64,000 nt of DNA from Arthrobacter sp. U41 (lineage in GTDB: Bacteria > Actinomycetota > Actinomycetes > Actinomycetales > Micrococcaceae). Location: NCBI RefSeq assembly GCF_001750145.1, contig NZ_CP015732.1:1178001-1242000 (forward strand), in the 5' to 3' direction. A program made the position numbers and the translations under genes. Shown piece by piece: positions 17,879-26,850 of the stretch (position 1 is its first letter; every line of letters starts with the position of its first letter). The notes under the pieces are model-generated. The model did no database searches. It saw only the letters and a list, made by a program, of their open reading frames with translations, and was not told where the DNA came from.

Positions 17879-17974
17879 TCAGGAGGCAGCCGGGCCGAAA
17901 TTTGGGCGCGGTTCAGCGACAGAGGCCGGGGTGGCGGTGACGAAGTACATCCGTCCGCTAGTCAAAGTAATCAT
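17879..17974 (-). CDS. Very short ORF with strong SD (31 aa)
   Basis: I do not recognise this ORF. An AGGAGG sequence nine bases before the ATG at 17974 is among the best ribosome-binding sites in the window. The 31-residue product starts MITLTSGRMYFVTATPAS and ends in a Pro-rich stretch, with no Cys and no hydrophobic anchor. Downstream on the same strand lies a pair of CCTAGG palindromes separated by eight bases (about 17845-17864). It could be a leader peptide, a small protein or an artefact of a purine-rich sequence. An AACTTC-TT-GAAGTT dyad at 18110-18123 lies upstream, just past the phosphatase stop, and could be an operator. Confidence 0.4.
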   Translation of the reverse strand: MITLTSGRMYFVTATPASVAEPRPNFGPAAS

Positions 17975-18139
17975 TTCTCCCAACCTCCTTTACTGTTATG
18001 CCGGCACCGGCTGACTGGCCGGGCGACGCGCGCCTCGACCCCGGCAGGACGCTCTGGGGTCAGAAATAAAAATACACCATGAATGCGGCACTTGACCACC
18101 GAATTCATAAACTTCTTGAAGTTAATTCCTAAACCGTAT

Positions 18140-18724
18140 TCATAGGCCCCAGCGGAGCACTGCCGGGGTCTTTTTATCCCAGCCCAACGTGCAGACTTTC
18201 GCTGTGCCCAGGATGAAGTGCCGGCCTTCGTGAGGATCGAGCCCGAGCCACCGGGCGGTGAGGATCCGCGAGAAGTGGCCGTGCGCCACCATCAGCACAT
18301 TATCCAAGCCGGATTCCAGCACCCGCGCCACGATCTTGTCCGCCCGCGCGGCGACGTCATCCAGGGCTTCGCCGTTGGGGACGCCGTGGGTCCAGATCAG
18401 GTAGTCCGGGTTGTCCTTGCGGATGAGGTCCGAGCTGATGCCCTCGTAATCGCCATAGTCCCACTCGACCGCGAGCGGTTCGAGCTGGGCGTCGGGGAAA
18501 CCGGCCAGTTCCGCGGTCCGCCGGGCCCGCCGCAGCGGAGAGGTCAGCACCAGGTCAAAGTCGACGGCGTCGAGCACCTTGCGTGCCTCCACGGACTGCT
18601 GCTCACCCTCGACGGTGAGCGGCAGGTCGGTGAGGCCGGTGTACTGGCCACTCTTGGACCACTCAGTTTCGCCGTGCCGCAGGATCCACAGCTGCGGGCG
18701 CGGGCCGTTCAACGGTGTAATCAC
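18140..18724 (-). CDS. Histidine phosphatase family protein
   Basis: This 194-residue phosphoglycerate-mutase-like phosphatase has the catalytic LRHGETEWS motif (His near 17), the second histidine in VAHGHFSRIL, and the supporting TSPLRRARRTAEL arginine and WDYGDYEG glutamate region. It is probably a small cytosolic phosphatase; the substrate is not evident. The GTG start follows the TAA stop of the CCA-adding enzyme gene with no gap, so the two are one operon. The product is close to full family length and has no oddities. Confidence 0.9.
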   Translation of the reverse strand: MITPLNGPRPQLWILRHGETEWSKSGQYTGLTDLPLTVEGEQQSVEARKVLDAVDFDLVLTSPLRRARRTAELAGFPDAQLEPLAVEWDYGDYEGISSDLIRKDNPDYLIWTHGVPNGEALDDVAARADKIVARVLESGLDNVLMVAHGHFSRILTARWLGLDPHEGRHFILGTAKVCTLGWDKKTPAVLRWGL

Positions 18725-20191
18725 TTAGGACTCCTCAGTTGAGAGTGCGACGACGGACTCGGGCTGGGCAGCCCACCATTCGTGAAGTTTTGCCTCGGCC
18801 ACGTCGGGGTCCAGCGGGCCGTGCTCCATCCGTTCCTCCAGCAGGAATTTGTAGGCGCGTCCGACGACGGGGCCCGGCTTGAGGCCCAGCAGTTCCATGA
18901 TCCGGCCGCCGTCCAGGTCGGGGCGGACGGCCTCGAGGGATTCCTGCTCACGCAGGGCCGCAATCCTGGCCTCGAGATCGTCGTAGGCAAAGGCGAGCCG
19001 CTCGGCCTTGCGCTGGTTGCGGGTGGTGACATCCGAACGGGTCAGCCGGTGCAGCCGCTCCAGGAGCGGGCCGGCGTCGGTGACATAGCGGCGGACGGCG
19101 GAATCGCTCCAGCCTGCCTCGCCGTAGCCGTAGAAACGCATGTGCAGCTCCACCAGTTTGGCCACGGCCTTGATGGTGTCGTTGTCGAAACGCAGCGCCT
19201 TCATCCGTTTCGACGTCAGTTTGGACCCGACCATGTCGTGGTGCCGGAAGCTCACCGCCCCGCCGGGCTCGAAACGGCGCGTGGCGGGCTTGCCGACGTC
19301 GTGCATCAAGGCCGCGAACCGCAGCACGAAGTCCGGCCCGGGCACGGCGCCGTCGGCCCCCGTTTCCAGCGCGGCGGCCTGCTCCAGGACCTGGAGGGAG
19401 TGCTGGTAGACGTCCTTGTGCCGGTGGTGTTCATCCGACTCAAGACGCAGGGCGGAGACCTCGGGCAGAACGAAGTCGGCAAGCCCGGTGTCCACGAGCA
19501 GATCCACACCAGCCCTGGGGTGCGCCGCGCAGATCAGCTTGACCAGCTCCTCGCGGACGCGTTCCGCGGAGATCATGGTGATCCGTTCCGCCATCCGGGA
19601 CATCGCGGCGCGGACGTCCTCATGCACCGTGATGCCCAGCTGGGCCGCAAAGCGGGCAGCGCGCATCATGCGCAACGGATCGTCGGAGAAGGATGATTCC
19701 GGGGCGCCGGGGGTGGCGAGGACGGAAGCATGGAGGTCGCGGACACCACCGAACGGATCCACCAGCTCCAGCGCCGGGAGGCGCAAGGCCATGGCGTTGA
19801 TGGTGAAGTCGCGGCGCAGCAGGTCATCCGTGAGCGACTCTCCGAACGCCACGGCGGGTTTACGGGAGTCGGGATCGTACGCCTCGGCACGGTAGGTGGT
19901 GATTTCGATCTGGAACCCGTTCTTGCGCATCCCGATCGTGCCAAACGCGCGCCCGATTTCCCAATAGTTGTCAGCCCACTTCTTGATCAGGGCAACGGTC
20001 TGGTCCGGAGTGGCGTCGGTGGTGAAGTCCAGATCGGGGGAAACCCGGCCAAGGAAAAGGTCACGCACCGGGCCGCCCACAAGCGAGAGTTCGTGGCCGG
20101 CGTCGACAAACCGCTGCCCAAGCTCCAGAACCACAGGGTCTACCTGGAAATCAACGGTGTGCGAGTCAGTCTCGTGATGTGGGTGCGCCAT
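18725..20191 (-). CDS. pcnA: CCA-adding tRNA nucleotidyltransferase
   Basis: This 488-residue enzyme adds or repairs the 3' CCA end of tRNA. The nucleotidyltransferase head has the motif LVGGPVRDLFLGRVSPDLDFTT (about residues 37-58) with the D-x-D metal ligands, then RRDFTINAMAL and the RNA-binding region DPLRMMRAARFAAQLG. A C-terminal HD domain is present (FAALMHDVGKPATR, FRHHDMVGS), as in actinobacterial members. It is the standard neighbour of the NUDIX-murJ-trxBA block; here it is divergent from the NUDIX gene by 171 bp and followed directly by the histidine phosphatase. The start ATG at 20191 fits the family length. Confidence 0.93.
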   Translation of the reverse strand: MAHPHHETDSHTVDFQVDPVVLELGQRFVDAGHELSLVGGPVRDLFLGRVSPDLDFTTDATPDQTVALIKKWADNYWEIGRAFGTIGMRKNGFQIEITTYRAEAYDPDSRKPAVAFGESLTDDLLRRDFTINAMALRLPALELVDPFGGVRDLHASVLATPGAPESSFSDDPLRMMRAARFAAQLGITVHEDVRAAMSRMAERITMISAERVREELVKLICAAHPRAGVDLLVDTGLADFVLPEVSALRLESDEHHRHKDVYQHSLQVLEQAAALETGADGAVPGPDFVLRFAALMHDVGKPATRRFEPGGAVSFRHHDMVGSKLTSKRMKALRFDNDTIKAVAKLVELHMRFYGYGEAGWSDSAVRRYVTDAGPLLERLHRLTRSDVTTRNQRKAERLAFAYDDLEARIAALREQESLEAVRPDLDGGRIMELLGLKPGPVVGRAYKFLLEERMEHGPLDPDVAEAKLHEWWAAQPESVVALSTEES

Positions 20192-20362
20192 AGTTTCTTA
20201 AGCTTGTCAGAAATCCCGGCCAGCACCACACCGAATCCCTCCCCGAGTCGGGCTGTTGGCGCTGGACACGGGGGCGTCGCGGGCGATCCACTTTCCCGGC
20301 CGTCCACTTTCCTGCCACGTTTAGGTCATCAAGAGCGGACAAGAGTCGTTAGAGTGGACTTC

Positions 20363-20911
20363 ATGGCCCATCCCGTACCGAGCGCTCCCGGCAGGAGGAC
20401 AAACGCACCGTTGCCTTCGGCAATCGGTGGCAATGTCGCGCCGGTGCAGCACTCCGGACAGGCCTCCCTCCCCACGGTGGAGGAAATCTCCGCCGGCGGC
20501 GTCGTGGTGGACACCGCCGACGCCGAGCTCCGCGTAGCGATCATCGCCCGTCTTAATCGTGGCGGGCGGCTGGAATGGTGCCTGCCGAAGGGTCACCCCG
20601 AGGGCAAGGAAAGCAACGAGGAAGCCGCCGTTCGTGAAATCGCGGAGGAAACCGGCATCGAGGGCAAGATCCTCGCGCCGCTGGGAAGCATCGACTACTG
20701 GTTCACGGTCAGCGGACATCGCGTGCATAAAACCGTCCACCACTATCTGCTGCAGGCCACCGGCGGGGAACTGACGATCGAGAACGATCCGGACAAGGAA
20801 GCCGTGGATGTCGCCTGGGTTCCCATCCATGAACTGGCCCGCAAGCTTTCCTTCCCGAACGAGCGCCGCATCGCCGACCTCGCCAGGGAAGTCCTGCCGG
20901 ATCACCGCTAG
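20363..20911 (+). CDS. NUDIX hydrolase
   Basis: This 182-residue NUDIX pyrophosphohydrolase has the complete box G-x5-E-x7-RE-x-x-EE-x-G (GHPEGKESNEEAAVREIAEETG, about residues 75-96) in the alpha/beta NUDIX fold, preceded by EEISAGGVVV. The ATG at 20363 is selected although the frame is open far upstream, because the upstream part is antisense to the CCA-adding enzyme. TAGAGT at 20350-20355 ends seven bases before the ATG, so a leaderless message is likely. It sits at the MutT-like position between pcnA and murJ conserved in actinobacteria. The substrate is not known. Confidence 0.9.
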   Translation: MAHPVPSAPGRRTNAPLPSAIGGNVAPVQHSGQASLPTVEEISAGGVVVDTADAELRVAIIARLNRGGRLEWCLPKGHPEGKESNEEAAVREIAEETGIEGKILAPLGSIDYWFTVSGHRVHKTVHHYLLQATGGELTIENDPDKEAVDVAWVPIHELARKLSFPNERRIADLAREVLPDHR

Positions 20912-20972
20912 GGCCGCGCAACCGCCCTTAAAAGGACGAGGATAGCGCCCAAAGCCGTGCCCGAGTGAGACG

Positions 20973-23027
20973 ATGAAGACAATGTCATCTGCCAAACCCA
21001 CCCCCGCACCCTCCGGCCCCGCCGATTCCAAAGCCGTCCAATCCGGAGAAGTCCGTTCCAGCGCCATCATGGCCGCGGGAACGCTGGTCTCGCGCTTCCT
21101 GGGATTCGGCAAGACCTGGATGCTGGCGGCCGCCCTGGGCCTCGGCTCCACGGTCAACGACACGTTCATCAACGCCAACAACCTGCCGAACCTGATCTTC
21201 CTGCTCGTCGCGGGCGGCGTCTTCAATGCCGTCCTGGTGCCCCAGATCATCAAGGCGAGCAAGGCTCCGGACAAGGGAGCGGACTACATCAGCCGGCTGC
21301 TGACGCTGGCGGTCCTGGTGCTGCTGACGCTCACGCTGCTGGTGACGCTGCTGGCGCCGTGGGTCATTGAACTGACGACGCAGGGCTACTCCCCGCAGCA
21401 GAAGGCCCTCGCGGTATCCTTCGCGTTCTGGTGCCTTCCGCAGATCTTCTTCTACGGCCTGTACGCCCTGCTGACCCAGGTGCTCAACGCCCACGGTGCC
21501 TTCGGGCCCGCGATGTGGGCGCCGATCCTGAACAATATTGTCGCGATCGCCGGCCTCGGCATGTTTATCTGGACCTTCGGTCCAAACGTGGCCAACCCCC
21601 ACACCCTGGACACGTGGGACTCCAGCCAGACCCTGCTGGTGGCCGGATTCTCCACGATCGGTGTCATCGCCCAGACGGCCATCCTGCTGGTTCCGGTGTT
21701 CAGGCTCCGCCTCGGCCTGCGGCCGCGCTTCGGCTGGCGCGGGGTCGGCCTGGGCCAGGCCGCCAAGCTGAGCGTCTGGACCCTGGCGACGGCCGCCGTC
21801 GGGCAGCTGGCCTTCCTCTACGTCATGCGCATCGCCACGATCCCGGGTGCCGAACGGCTGCGCCTGGAACAGGCCGGGGATCCGGCCGCCGACACGCTGC
21901 CGGGCAACGCCGTGCTCGAGGTGGCGAGCCAGTTGTACCTGCTTCCACACTCCATCATTGCGCTGTCGCTGGCCACGGTGCTGTTTAACCGGATGACCCG
22001 GGCGTCGCAGGACGGGGATCACGCAGCGCTGCGCAACGCGCTCTCCCACGGGCTTCGGACCATGGCCGTGGCGACGGTCTTCGGGGCCCTGGCCCTGTTC
22101 GCGCTGGCCGGACCGCTGGGGATGTTCTTCTCCGGCGGGGTGCCCCGGGACGGCGTGATGCTGGCACAGACGCTGACCATCCTGGCGCTCAGCACACCGT
22201 TCATGAGTGCGAATTTCATGATGTCCCGCGTGTTTTATGCCAACGAGGATGCCCGGACACCGTTCTTCATCCAGCTGGTTCTGGCGCTCGTGAACGTGGT
22301 TGCGGCCTTCACGATCCAGTTCCTGCCGTTCGATCAGATCATTTTCGCCATCGCCACCCTCTACACCGGCGGCAATATCCTGTCCGTGATCCTCAGCGTG
22401 GTCTTCCTGCGCCGGCTCCTGGGCCATCTGGACGGTCCGCGGATCGTCAACTCCTACATACGGATGGGGTATGCCGCACTGGGATCCGCGCTGGCCGGTG
22501 CCGTCGCGTTGTGGCCGCTGGGCAGCTACAGCCCGGACGGGTTCGCCTGGAGCACCCCCCTCGCCGCCCTCGTCACGATCGCCGTCGTCGGGCCTGTCAT
22601 GCTGGCTGCCTACCTGCTGCTGTTGAAGCTGTTCCGGGTGACTGAGCTGAGCGACCTGCTCCAGCCCCTGCTGGGCCGCCTGCGCCGCCGCCCGGCGGCC
22701 GACGCAGACGCCGGCAAGCTTCCGGACGGCGCCGCAACTCGTACCCGGCCGGAACGGGCCACTGTCTCGGTGGACACCGGACTGATTCCGAGAATCTCCG
22801 GCGAATTCGACGCAGCATCCTTCCGTGCGGGTCCGGACCTCGCCGAACAGGACGAACGGTCCCGGCGCGCCGGGCCGGAAGGCGGTTACCTGCCCGCCGA
22901 GGATCTGCCCACCACGGCGGAGGGCGGCCTGGGCCGCGGCGAGGTCCCGCTGCCCGGGCGCAGGACGTACCAGGGCCCGGCGGGGCATAACCCCTATTTC
23001 CCGTTCGGCGGCAAGAAGAAAAAATAG
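20973..23027 (+). CDS. murJ: Lipid II flippase MurJ
   Basis: This 684-residue membrane protein of the MOP/MviN superfamily flips lipid II across the membrane for peptidoglycan synthesis. About fourteen hydrophobic helices cover residues 30-550; family landmarks include AAGTLVSRFLGFGKTWMLA, NNLPNLIFLLVAGGVFNAVL and MMSRVFYANEDARTPF. A hydrophilic C-terminal tail of about 125 residues ends in lysines (FPFGGKKKK). In Mycobacterium tuberculosis the orthologue is fused to an intracellular pseudokinase and an extracellular domain. Here those parts are encoded by the next gene. It starts 61 bp after the NUDIX gene. Confidence 0.93.
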   Translation: MKTMSSAKPTPAPSGPADSKAVQSGEVRSSAIMAAGTLVSRFLGFGKTWMLAAALGLGSTVNDTFINANNLPNLIFLLVAGGVFNAVLVPQIIKASKAPDKGADYISRLLTLAVLVLLTLTLLVTLLAPWVIELTTQGYSPQQKALAVSFAFWCLPQIFFYGLYALLTQVLNAHGAFGPAMWAPILNNIVAIAGLGMFIWTFGPNVANPHTLDTWDSSQTLLVAGFSTIGVIAQTAILLVPVFRLRLGLRPRFGWRGVGLGQAAKLSVWTLATAAVGQLAFLYVMRIATIPGAERLRLEQAGDPAADTLPGNAVLEVASQLYLLPHSIIALSLATVLFNRMTRASQDGDHAALRNALSHGLRTMAVATVFGALALFALAGPLGMFFSGGVPRDGVMLAQTLTILALSTPFMSANFMMSRVFYANEDARTPFFIQLVLALVNVVAAFTIQFLPFDQIIFAIATLYTGGNILSVILSVVFLRRLLGHLDGPRIVNSYIRMGYAALGSALAGAVALWPLGSYSPDGFAWSTPLAALVTIAVVGPVMLAAYLLLLKLFRVTELSDLLQPLLGRLRRRPAADADAGKLPDGAATRTRPERATVSVDTGLIPRISGEFDAASFRAGPDLAEQDERSRRAGPEGGYLPAEDLPTTAEGGLGRGEVPLPGRRTYQGPAGHNPYFPFGGKKKK

Positions 23028-23199
23028 TATCCGTCAGGGTCCGCGGCGCCGCGCTTCCGCGGCCGGGACACTGCATCGGCTAGGATCGAAGACTAACAAG
23101 GGGAGTTGCAGACCAAGGTCCACCGGCTTTACCGGGGGATCTGCGGCCACTGATGAAGTGATCAGTTCGGCAGCACCCCGGACAGTCTAGGAGGAGCCC

Positions 23200-24840
23200 G
23201 TGTCCCACCCGATCGATGTCGGATCAGTACTAGGTGGCCGTTACAAGGTCACTGCCACTGTACTGACCTCACATGACCAGGATCTGGTGCTGGACGGCGT
23301 GGACCAGGTGCTCAACCGTGCCGTGAGTATCCTCGTTGCCGGGCCGGGCAACGCTGATCAAGTGGCGCAGAGTGCCCGGGAAGTCGCCACGGGCGAACGT
23401 CCCGGCAGCGTGCAGATCCTCGACCTTGGGGTCAGCGACGCCACAACCTACCTCATTACCAACCACACCTCGGCCGCTGACCTGCTGGACCTGGTGGTGT
23501 CCTCCAACCCGCCCTACGTCGAGCCGTTCTTTACGGACACGCTGGGCAGCGAAATCTTCGGTCAGCCGCGCTCCCATGAACCGGAAACCTATGACGGGCT
23601 CTACGACGAAGAGGAAGTAGACGCCGGGTACATCAATTACGGGCAGAACCAGCAGCCTGCCGCCCCCGCGCCGCGAGTCAGTCCCGCCGCACCGCCGGTT
23701 TCCCCGGCCCGTGTGCCTTCGCGTCCGGCCGCGTCACCCGCTGCAGGTGCCGCAGGAAACGGTGCAACTGGAACCGGAGCGGCAGGAGCGGCAGGAGCGG
23801 CAGGCCTCGCTGCCGCTGCTGCCGGCAGCGCCGCCGCAACCCAGACGTCCTCCAAAGCAAAGTCCCCCGATGCCGCCTCCACGGAGGCCACCCCGAAGGT
23901 GACGGCGCCGCAGCCGGTCCAGGGCGGTGCCCCGGGTTCCGGTGCCCGTGACTCCACACCGTCCGCCCCCGCCGAAACACCCAAGGTTTCACTGTGGTCC
24001 GAGGACGACTACGACCAGCCTGCACCCGGAGGCAATAAGACGTCCCGACAGGATCACGCACCGGAGGTTGCCGCCGCGGCCGGCAGTGCCGCCACGAACC
24101 GCGCCCCCGGGGTCTTCCCGGGTTCGGCCCGGAGCAGCGACTCCACTCCTCCGGACGACGAGTACTACGGCGAGGACGAGGAAGCCCAGCGCGAGCCCCG
24201 CTCCATGCGCTGGCTCGTGGGCGGACTGCTGGCCGCGGTCCTCGTGGTCGGTCTGGTTCTGGCCGTGACCAACCTCGGCAGTCTGTTCAAGACCACCACG
24301 CCGCCGGTCGCCGGCGGCAGCACCCCCACCAGCACGCCGGCTGCAAGCTCGGCAGCGCCGTCAGGTACCGCCAGCCCCACGGCGCCGGTCGCCGGTCCGC
24401 CCGCCATTGAGGGCGTCACCCGGCTTGGCAGCTTCGATTTCGCCGGAACCTATGACGACGACCTGATCAAGACCTTCGATGGCAATGCCGCCAGCTACTG
24501 GTCGGACATGGAATTCGCAACGGACAACTGGGGTGGCCTCGCCGCCGAGGTTCCGCTCGTCGTCAAGCTCGAGAGCCCTGCTGAGGTCACTTCGGTCACC
24601 CTCAGCCAGTTGGGGGCCTCAGGCGGTAGCATCAGCGTCTTCACGAACGACCGGCCCTCCCTCGACGGCGCCAAACAGGTGGGCAGCAACAGCTTCACTT
24701 CCCCGGAACTGACGATGTCCCTGCAGGAACCCGCCACAGCCCAGTACGTCATCGTCTCGATCAAGACCTTGCCCAAGCTGGCGGCGCCAAAGACCCGCTA
24801 TGGCTTTGGCCTGCGCCTGGCTGAAATCAAGGTCCAGTAG
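23200..24840 (+). CDS. MurJ-associated membrane protein with truncated kinase-like domain
   Basis: This 546-residue protein starts at a GTG with AGGAGGAG upstream. Residues 1-110 look like the N-lobe and hinge of a Ser/Thr kinase (SVLGGRYKVTATV, then YLITNHTSAADLLDLV) but with no HRD, DFG or C-lobe. A disordered Ala/Pro/Ser-rich segment (about 145-325) follows, then one membrane helix (WLVGGLLAAVLVVGLVLAV), and an extracellular beta domain of about 150 residues that resembles a discoidin/galactose-binding fold (FDGNAASYWSDMEF, YGFGLRLAEIKVQ). This order matches the C-terminal half of mycobacterial MviN (Rv3910), so a role in regulating lipid II flipping is likely. The kinase-like part cannot be catalytic. 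The 172-bp gap before it contains a TAGGAT hexamer near 23081. Confidence 0.75.
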   Translation: MSHPIDVGSVLGGRYKVTATVLTSHDQDLVLDGVDQVLNRAVSILVAGPGNADQVAQSAREVATGERPGSVQILDLGVSDATTYLITNHTSAADLLDLVVSSNPPYVEPFFTDTLGSEIFGQPRSHEPETYDGLYDEEEVDAGYINYGQNQQPAAPAPRVSPAAPPVSPARVPSRPAASPAAGAAGNGATGTGAAGAAGAAGLAAAAAGSAAATQTSSKAKSPDAASTEATPKVTAPQPVQGGAPGSGARDSTPSAPAETPKVSLWSEDDYDQPAPGGNKTSRQDHAPEVAAAAGSAATNRAPGVFPGSARSSDSTPPDDEYYGEDEEAQREPRSMRWLVGGLLAAVLVVGLVLAVTNLGSLFKTTTPPVAGGSTPTSTPAASSAAPSGTASPTAPVAGPPAIEGVTRLGSFDFAGTYDDDLIKTFDGNAASYWSDMEFATDNWGGLAAEVPLVVKLESPAEVTSVTLSQLGASGGSISVFTNDRPSLDGAKQVGSNSFTSPELTMSLQEPATAQYVIVSIKTLPKLAAPKTRYGFGLRLAEIKVQ

Positions 24841-24926
24841 CTTCGAATCAGTGCGATAAACCATTGGCCCGCAGAAGCATTCGGTACGCTAAGCGGTGGT
24901 CTCCTCCGGCAGCGCCCAGCCCCACC

Positions 24927-24953
24927 GGAATATTCAGCAACGAGTAGTAGTTG
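24927..24953 (+). promoter_or_regulatory. SigR/SigH-type promoter for trxBA
   Basis: GGAAT (24927-24931), an 18-base spacer and GTTG (24950-24953) match the consensus of thiol-stress ECF sigma factors SigR (Streptomyces) and SigH (Mycobacterium), whose known regulons include trxBA. It lies 59 bases before the trxB start. The assignment is by sequence match only. Confidence 0.65.
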
Positions 24954-25011
24954 TGCCATGTGGCCGGCCACCCAGGCGGGCGCATCGACAAAGGAAGAGG
25001 TTCACCGTCCA

Positions 25012-25968
25012 GTGAGCAACGCAGAAAACACCGCGTCAGAAGTGCGTGATGTCATCATCGTAGGCTCCGGCCCCGCGGGCTACACTGCCGCGGTGTACAC
25101 GGCGCGCGCCAACCTGAAGCCGCTGCTCCTGGCAGGATCAGTGACGGCTGGCGGCGAGCTGATGAACACGACCGACGTCGAGAACTACCCGGGATTCCCG
25201 GACGGCATCATGGGTCCGGACCTGATGGAGAACTTCGAGAAGCAGGCCGCCCGCTTCGGCACCGAAATACAGTTTGAAGACGTCACCGAACTTGATCTCG
25301 ACGGCGACATCAAGACCGTCACCATCGGCTCAGGGGAGACCTTCAAGGCGCGCTCTATCATTCTGTCGACGGGTTCGGCCTACCGTGAGCTCGGACTGCC
25401 CAACGAAAAGCGCCTTTCCGGCCACGGCGTCAGCTGGTGTGCAACCTGCGACGGTTTCTTCTTCAAGGACCAGGACATTGCAGTGATTGGCGGCGGTGAC
25501 TCCGCGATGGAAGAGGCATTGTTCCTCACCAAGTTTGCGAGGTCAGTAACCGTGGTCCACCGCCGTGACAGCCTGCGGGCCTCCAAGATCATGGCCGACC
25601 GCGCCTTGGCGCACGAGAAGATCAGCTTTGTCTGGAACAGCGGCGTCGAGGATGTCCTCGGCCAGCAAAAGGTCACCGGGCTTCGATTGAAGAACCTCAT
25701 CGACGGCGCCGAAAGCGAACTCTCCGTCACGGGTGTCTTTGTGGCAATCGGCAACGATCCCCGCACCGACCTCGTCAAGGGCAAGGTGGACCTGACCCCC
25801 GAGGGAACTATCGCCGTCGATGGCCGCACGTCGAAAACCAGCATCAAGGGTGTCTTTGCCGCGGGTGATGTCATCGACCCGACATACCGCCAGGCCATCA
25901 CGGCTTCGGGATCCGGCTGTGTGGCCGCCCTCGATGTCGAGCACTACCTCGCAGACTTCCACGCCTAA
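25012..25968 (+). CDS. trxB: Thioredoxin reductase
   Basis: This 318-residue NADPH- and FAD-dependent reductase reduces thioredoxin. It has the FAD-binding [10 protein letters not shown] (about residue 17), the redox-active CATC in [13 protein letters not shown] (about 143-146), the NADPH-binding [10 protein letters not shown] and the C-terminal FAD motif GVFAAGDV. The GTG at 25012 is chosen, with AAGGAAGAGG about twelve bases upstream. The frame continues back to 24958, but that extension overlaps the promoter-proximal leader. It forms an operon with trxA (38-bp gap), and a SigR/SigH-type promoter lies upstream. Confidence 0.95.
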   Translation: MSNAENTASEVRDVIIVGSGPAGYTAAVYTARANLKPLLLAGSVTAGGELMNTTDVENYPGFPDGIMGPDLMENFEKQAARFGTEIQFEDVTELDLDGDIKTVTIGSGETFKARSIILSTGSAYRELGLPNEKRLSGHGVSWCATCDGFFFKDQDIAVIGGGDSAMEEALFLTKFARSVTVVHRRDSLRASKIMADRALAHEKISFVWNSGVEDVLGQQKVTGLRLKNLIDGAESELSVTGVFVAIGNDPRTDLVKGKVDLTPEGTIAVDGRTSKTSIKGVFAAGDVIDPTYRQAITASGSGCVAALDVEHYLADFHA

Positions 25969-26006
25969 CCGGCGCGCAGCAACCAACCGAAGAGAGAGAC
26001 AGGCCC

Positions 26007-26333
26007 ATGAGCAACGCAAAAGACGTAACAGACGCTAGTTTCAGCACGGACGTACTGGCTTCCGCCAAGCCGGTCATCGTGGACTTCTGGGCCGAATGGT
26101 GCGGCCCGTGCCGCAAGCTCGGACCGATCCTCGACGAGATCTCCGTGGAGTACAGCGAGAAGGTGGATGTCGTCAAGGTGAACGTTGACGACAACCCGGC
26201 GATCGCAGCCCAGTACGGCATCACATCGATCCCCGCCGTGTACCTCTTCCAAGATGGCGAAGTCAAGGGAACCGTCATTGGGGCTCGCCCCAAGCAGTTC
26301 TTCGAAAAGGAATTCGCGGACGTTTTGTCCTAG
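26007..26333 (+). CDS. trxA: Thioredoxin
   Basis: This 108-residue cytosolic thioredoxin carries the active site WAEWCGPCRKL (Cys near 34 and 37) and the cis-Pro loop ITSIPAVYLF. It is reduced by TrxB, encoded immediately upstream. A strong terminator follows 36 bases after the stop, so trxBA forms a closed operon. Length and sequence are typical. Confidence 0.97.
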   Translation: MSNAKDVTDASFSTDVLASAKPVIVDFWAEWCGPCRKLGPILDEISVEYSEKVDVVKVNVDDNPAIAAQYGITSIPAVYLFQDGEVKGTVIGARPKQFFEKEFADVLS

Positions 26334-26368
26334 TGCCTGTTAGGTCTGTGTAAGAGCAGGCCGGCACC

Positions 26369-26412
26369 AAGGTGGCCCCACTTCCGCCCAGGAAGCGGGG
26401 CCACCTTTTTTG
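26369..26412 (+). terminator. Rho-independent terminator of trxBA
   Basis: AAGGTGGCCCC and CTTCC pair with GGAAG and GGGGCCACCTT around a short loop, and the stem runs into seven T. It marks the left edge of the parS-rich region. Confidence 0.92.
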
Positions 26413-26746
26413 TGGGGGTAGCCCGGTGCGCCTGTATATCGGAACCCATATATGGGCCCGCTGGCCGTTGGGGGAGTTGTGAATTTGCATGCTTATCATC
26501 CTATTCCGGTGCTATTTCCGGATGGCCTTCCCTGGATCGGGACTGTTTGCATTTGTTCGGATGTCCCTGGAATAGATGGGGCCATCCTCCGTTGGCTGTA
26601 GGGTCAACCAACGACGTGACTAGCCCCGGCGGTCCTTAGCCTATAGCCGGGCCCGAACCTGTAGTGGGGCAGGGCCCTGTGGCGGGAGCCTTGGGTGCTT
26701 GCTGGCGGCTGCGGGACTTCACTTCGCCCGGCAACTTCTTTGCCGA

Positions 26747-26762
26747 TGTTTCACGTGAAACA
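26747..26762. promoter_or_regulatory. parS site 1 (perfect)
   Basis: TGTTTCACGTGAAACA, the 16-bp palindrome bound by chromosomal ParB. It is the leftmost site, about 335 bp after the trxA terminator. Confidence 0.97.
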
Positions 26763-26834
26763 TGTCCTTCCCGGACGGGCTCCAGGCATCAAATGGAGAC
26801 CCTACCGGCGTTGCTCCAACCCTTCGGTTCTCGA

Positions 26835-26850
26835 TGTTTCACGTGAAACA
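26835..26850. promoter_or_regulatory. parS site 2 (perfect)
   Basis: TGTTTCACGTGAAACA, 88 bp from the first site (start to start). Confidence 0.97.

Noticed and set aside
17712..18014. Plus-strand frame of 100 residues opposite the 31-residue ORF
   Set aside because: No ribosome-binding site and no motif; the minus strand has the better signal.
26560..26720. GC-rich stretch after trxA considered as rnpB or another structured RNA
   Set aside because: The conserved core sequences of RNase P RNA, tmRNA and SRP RNA are not present.
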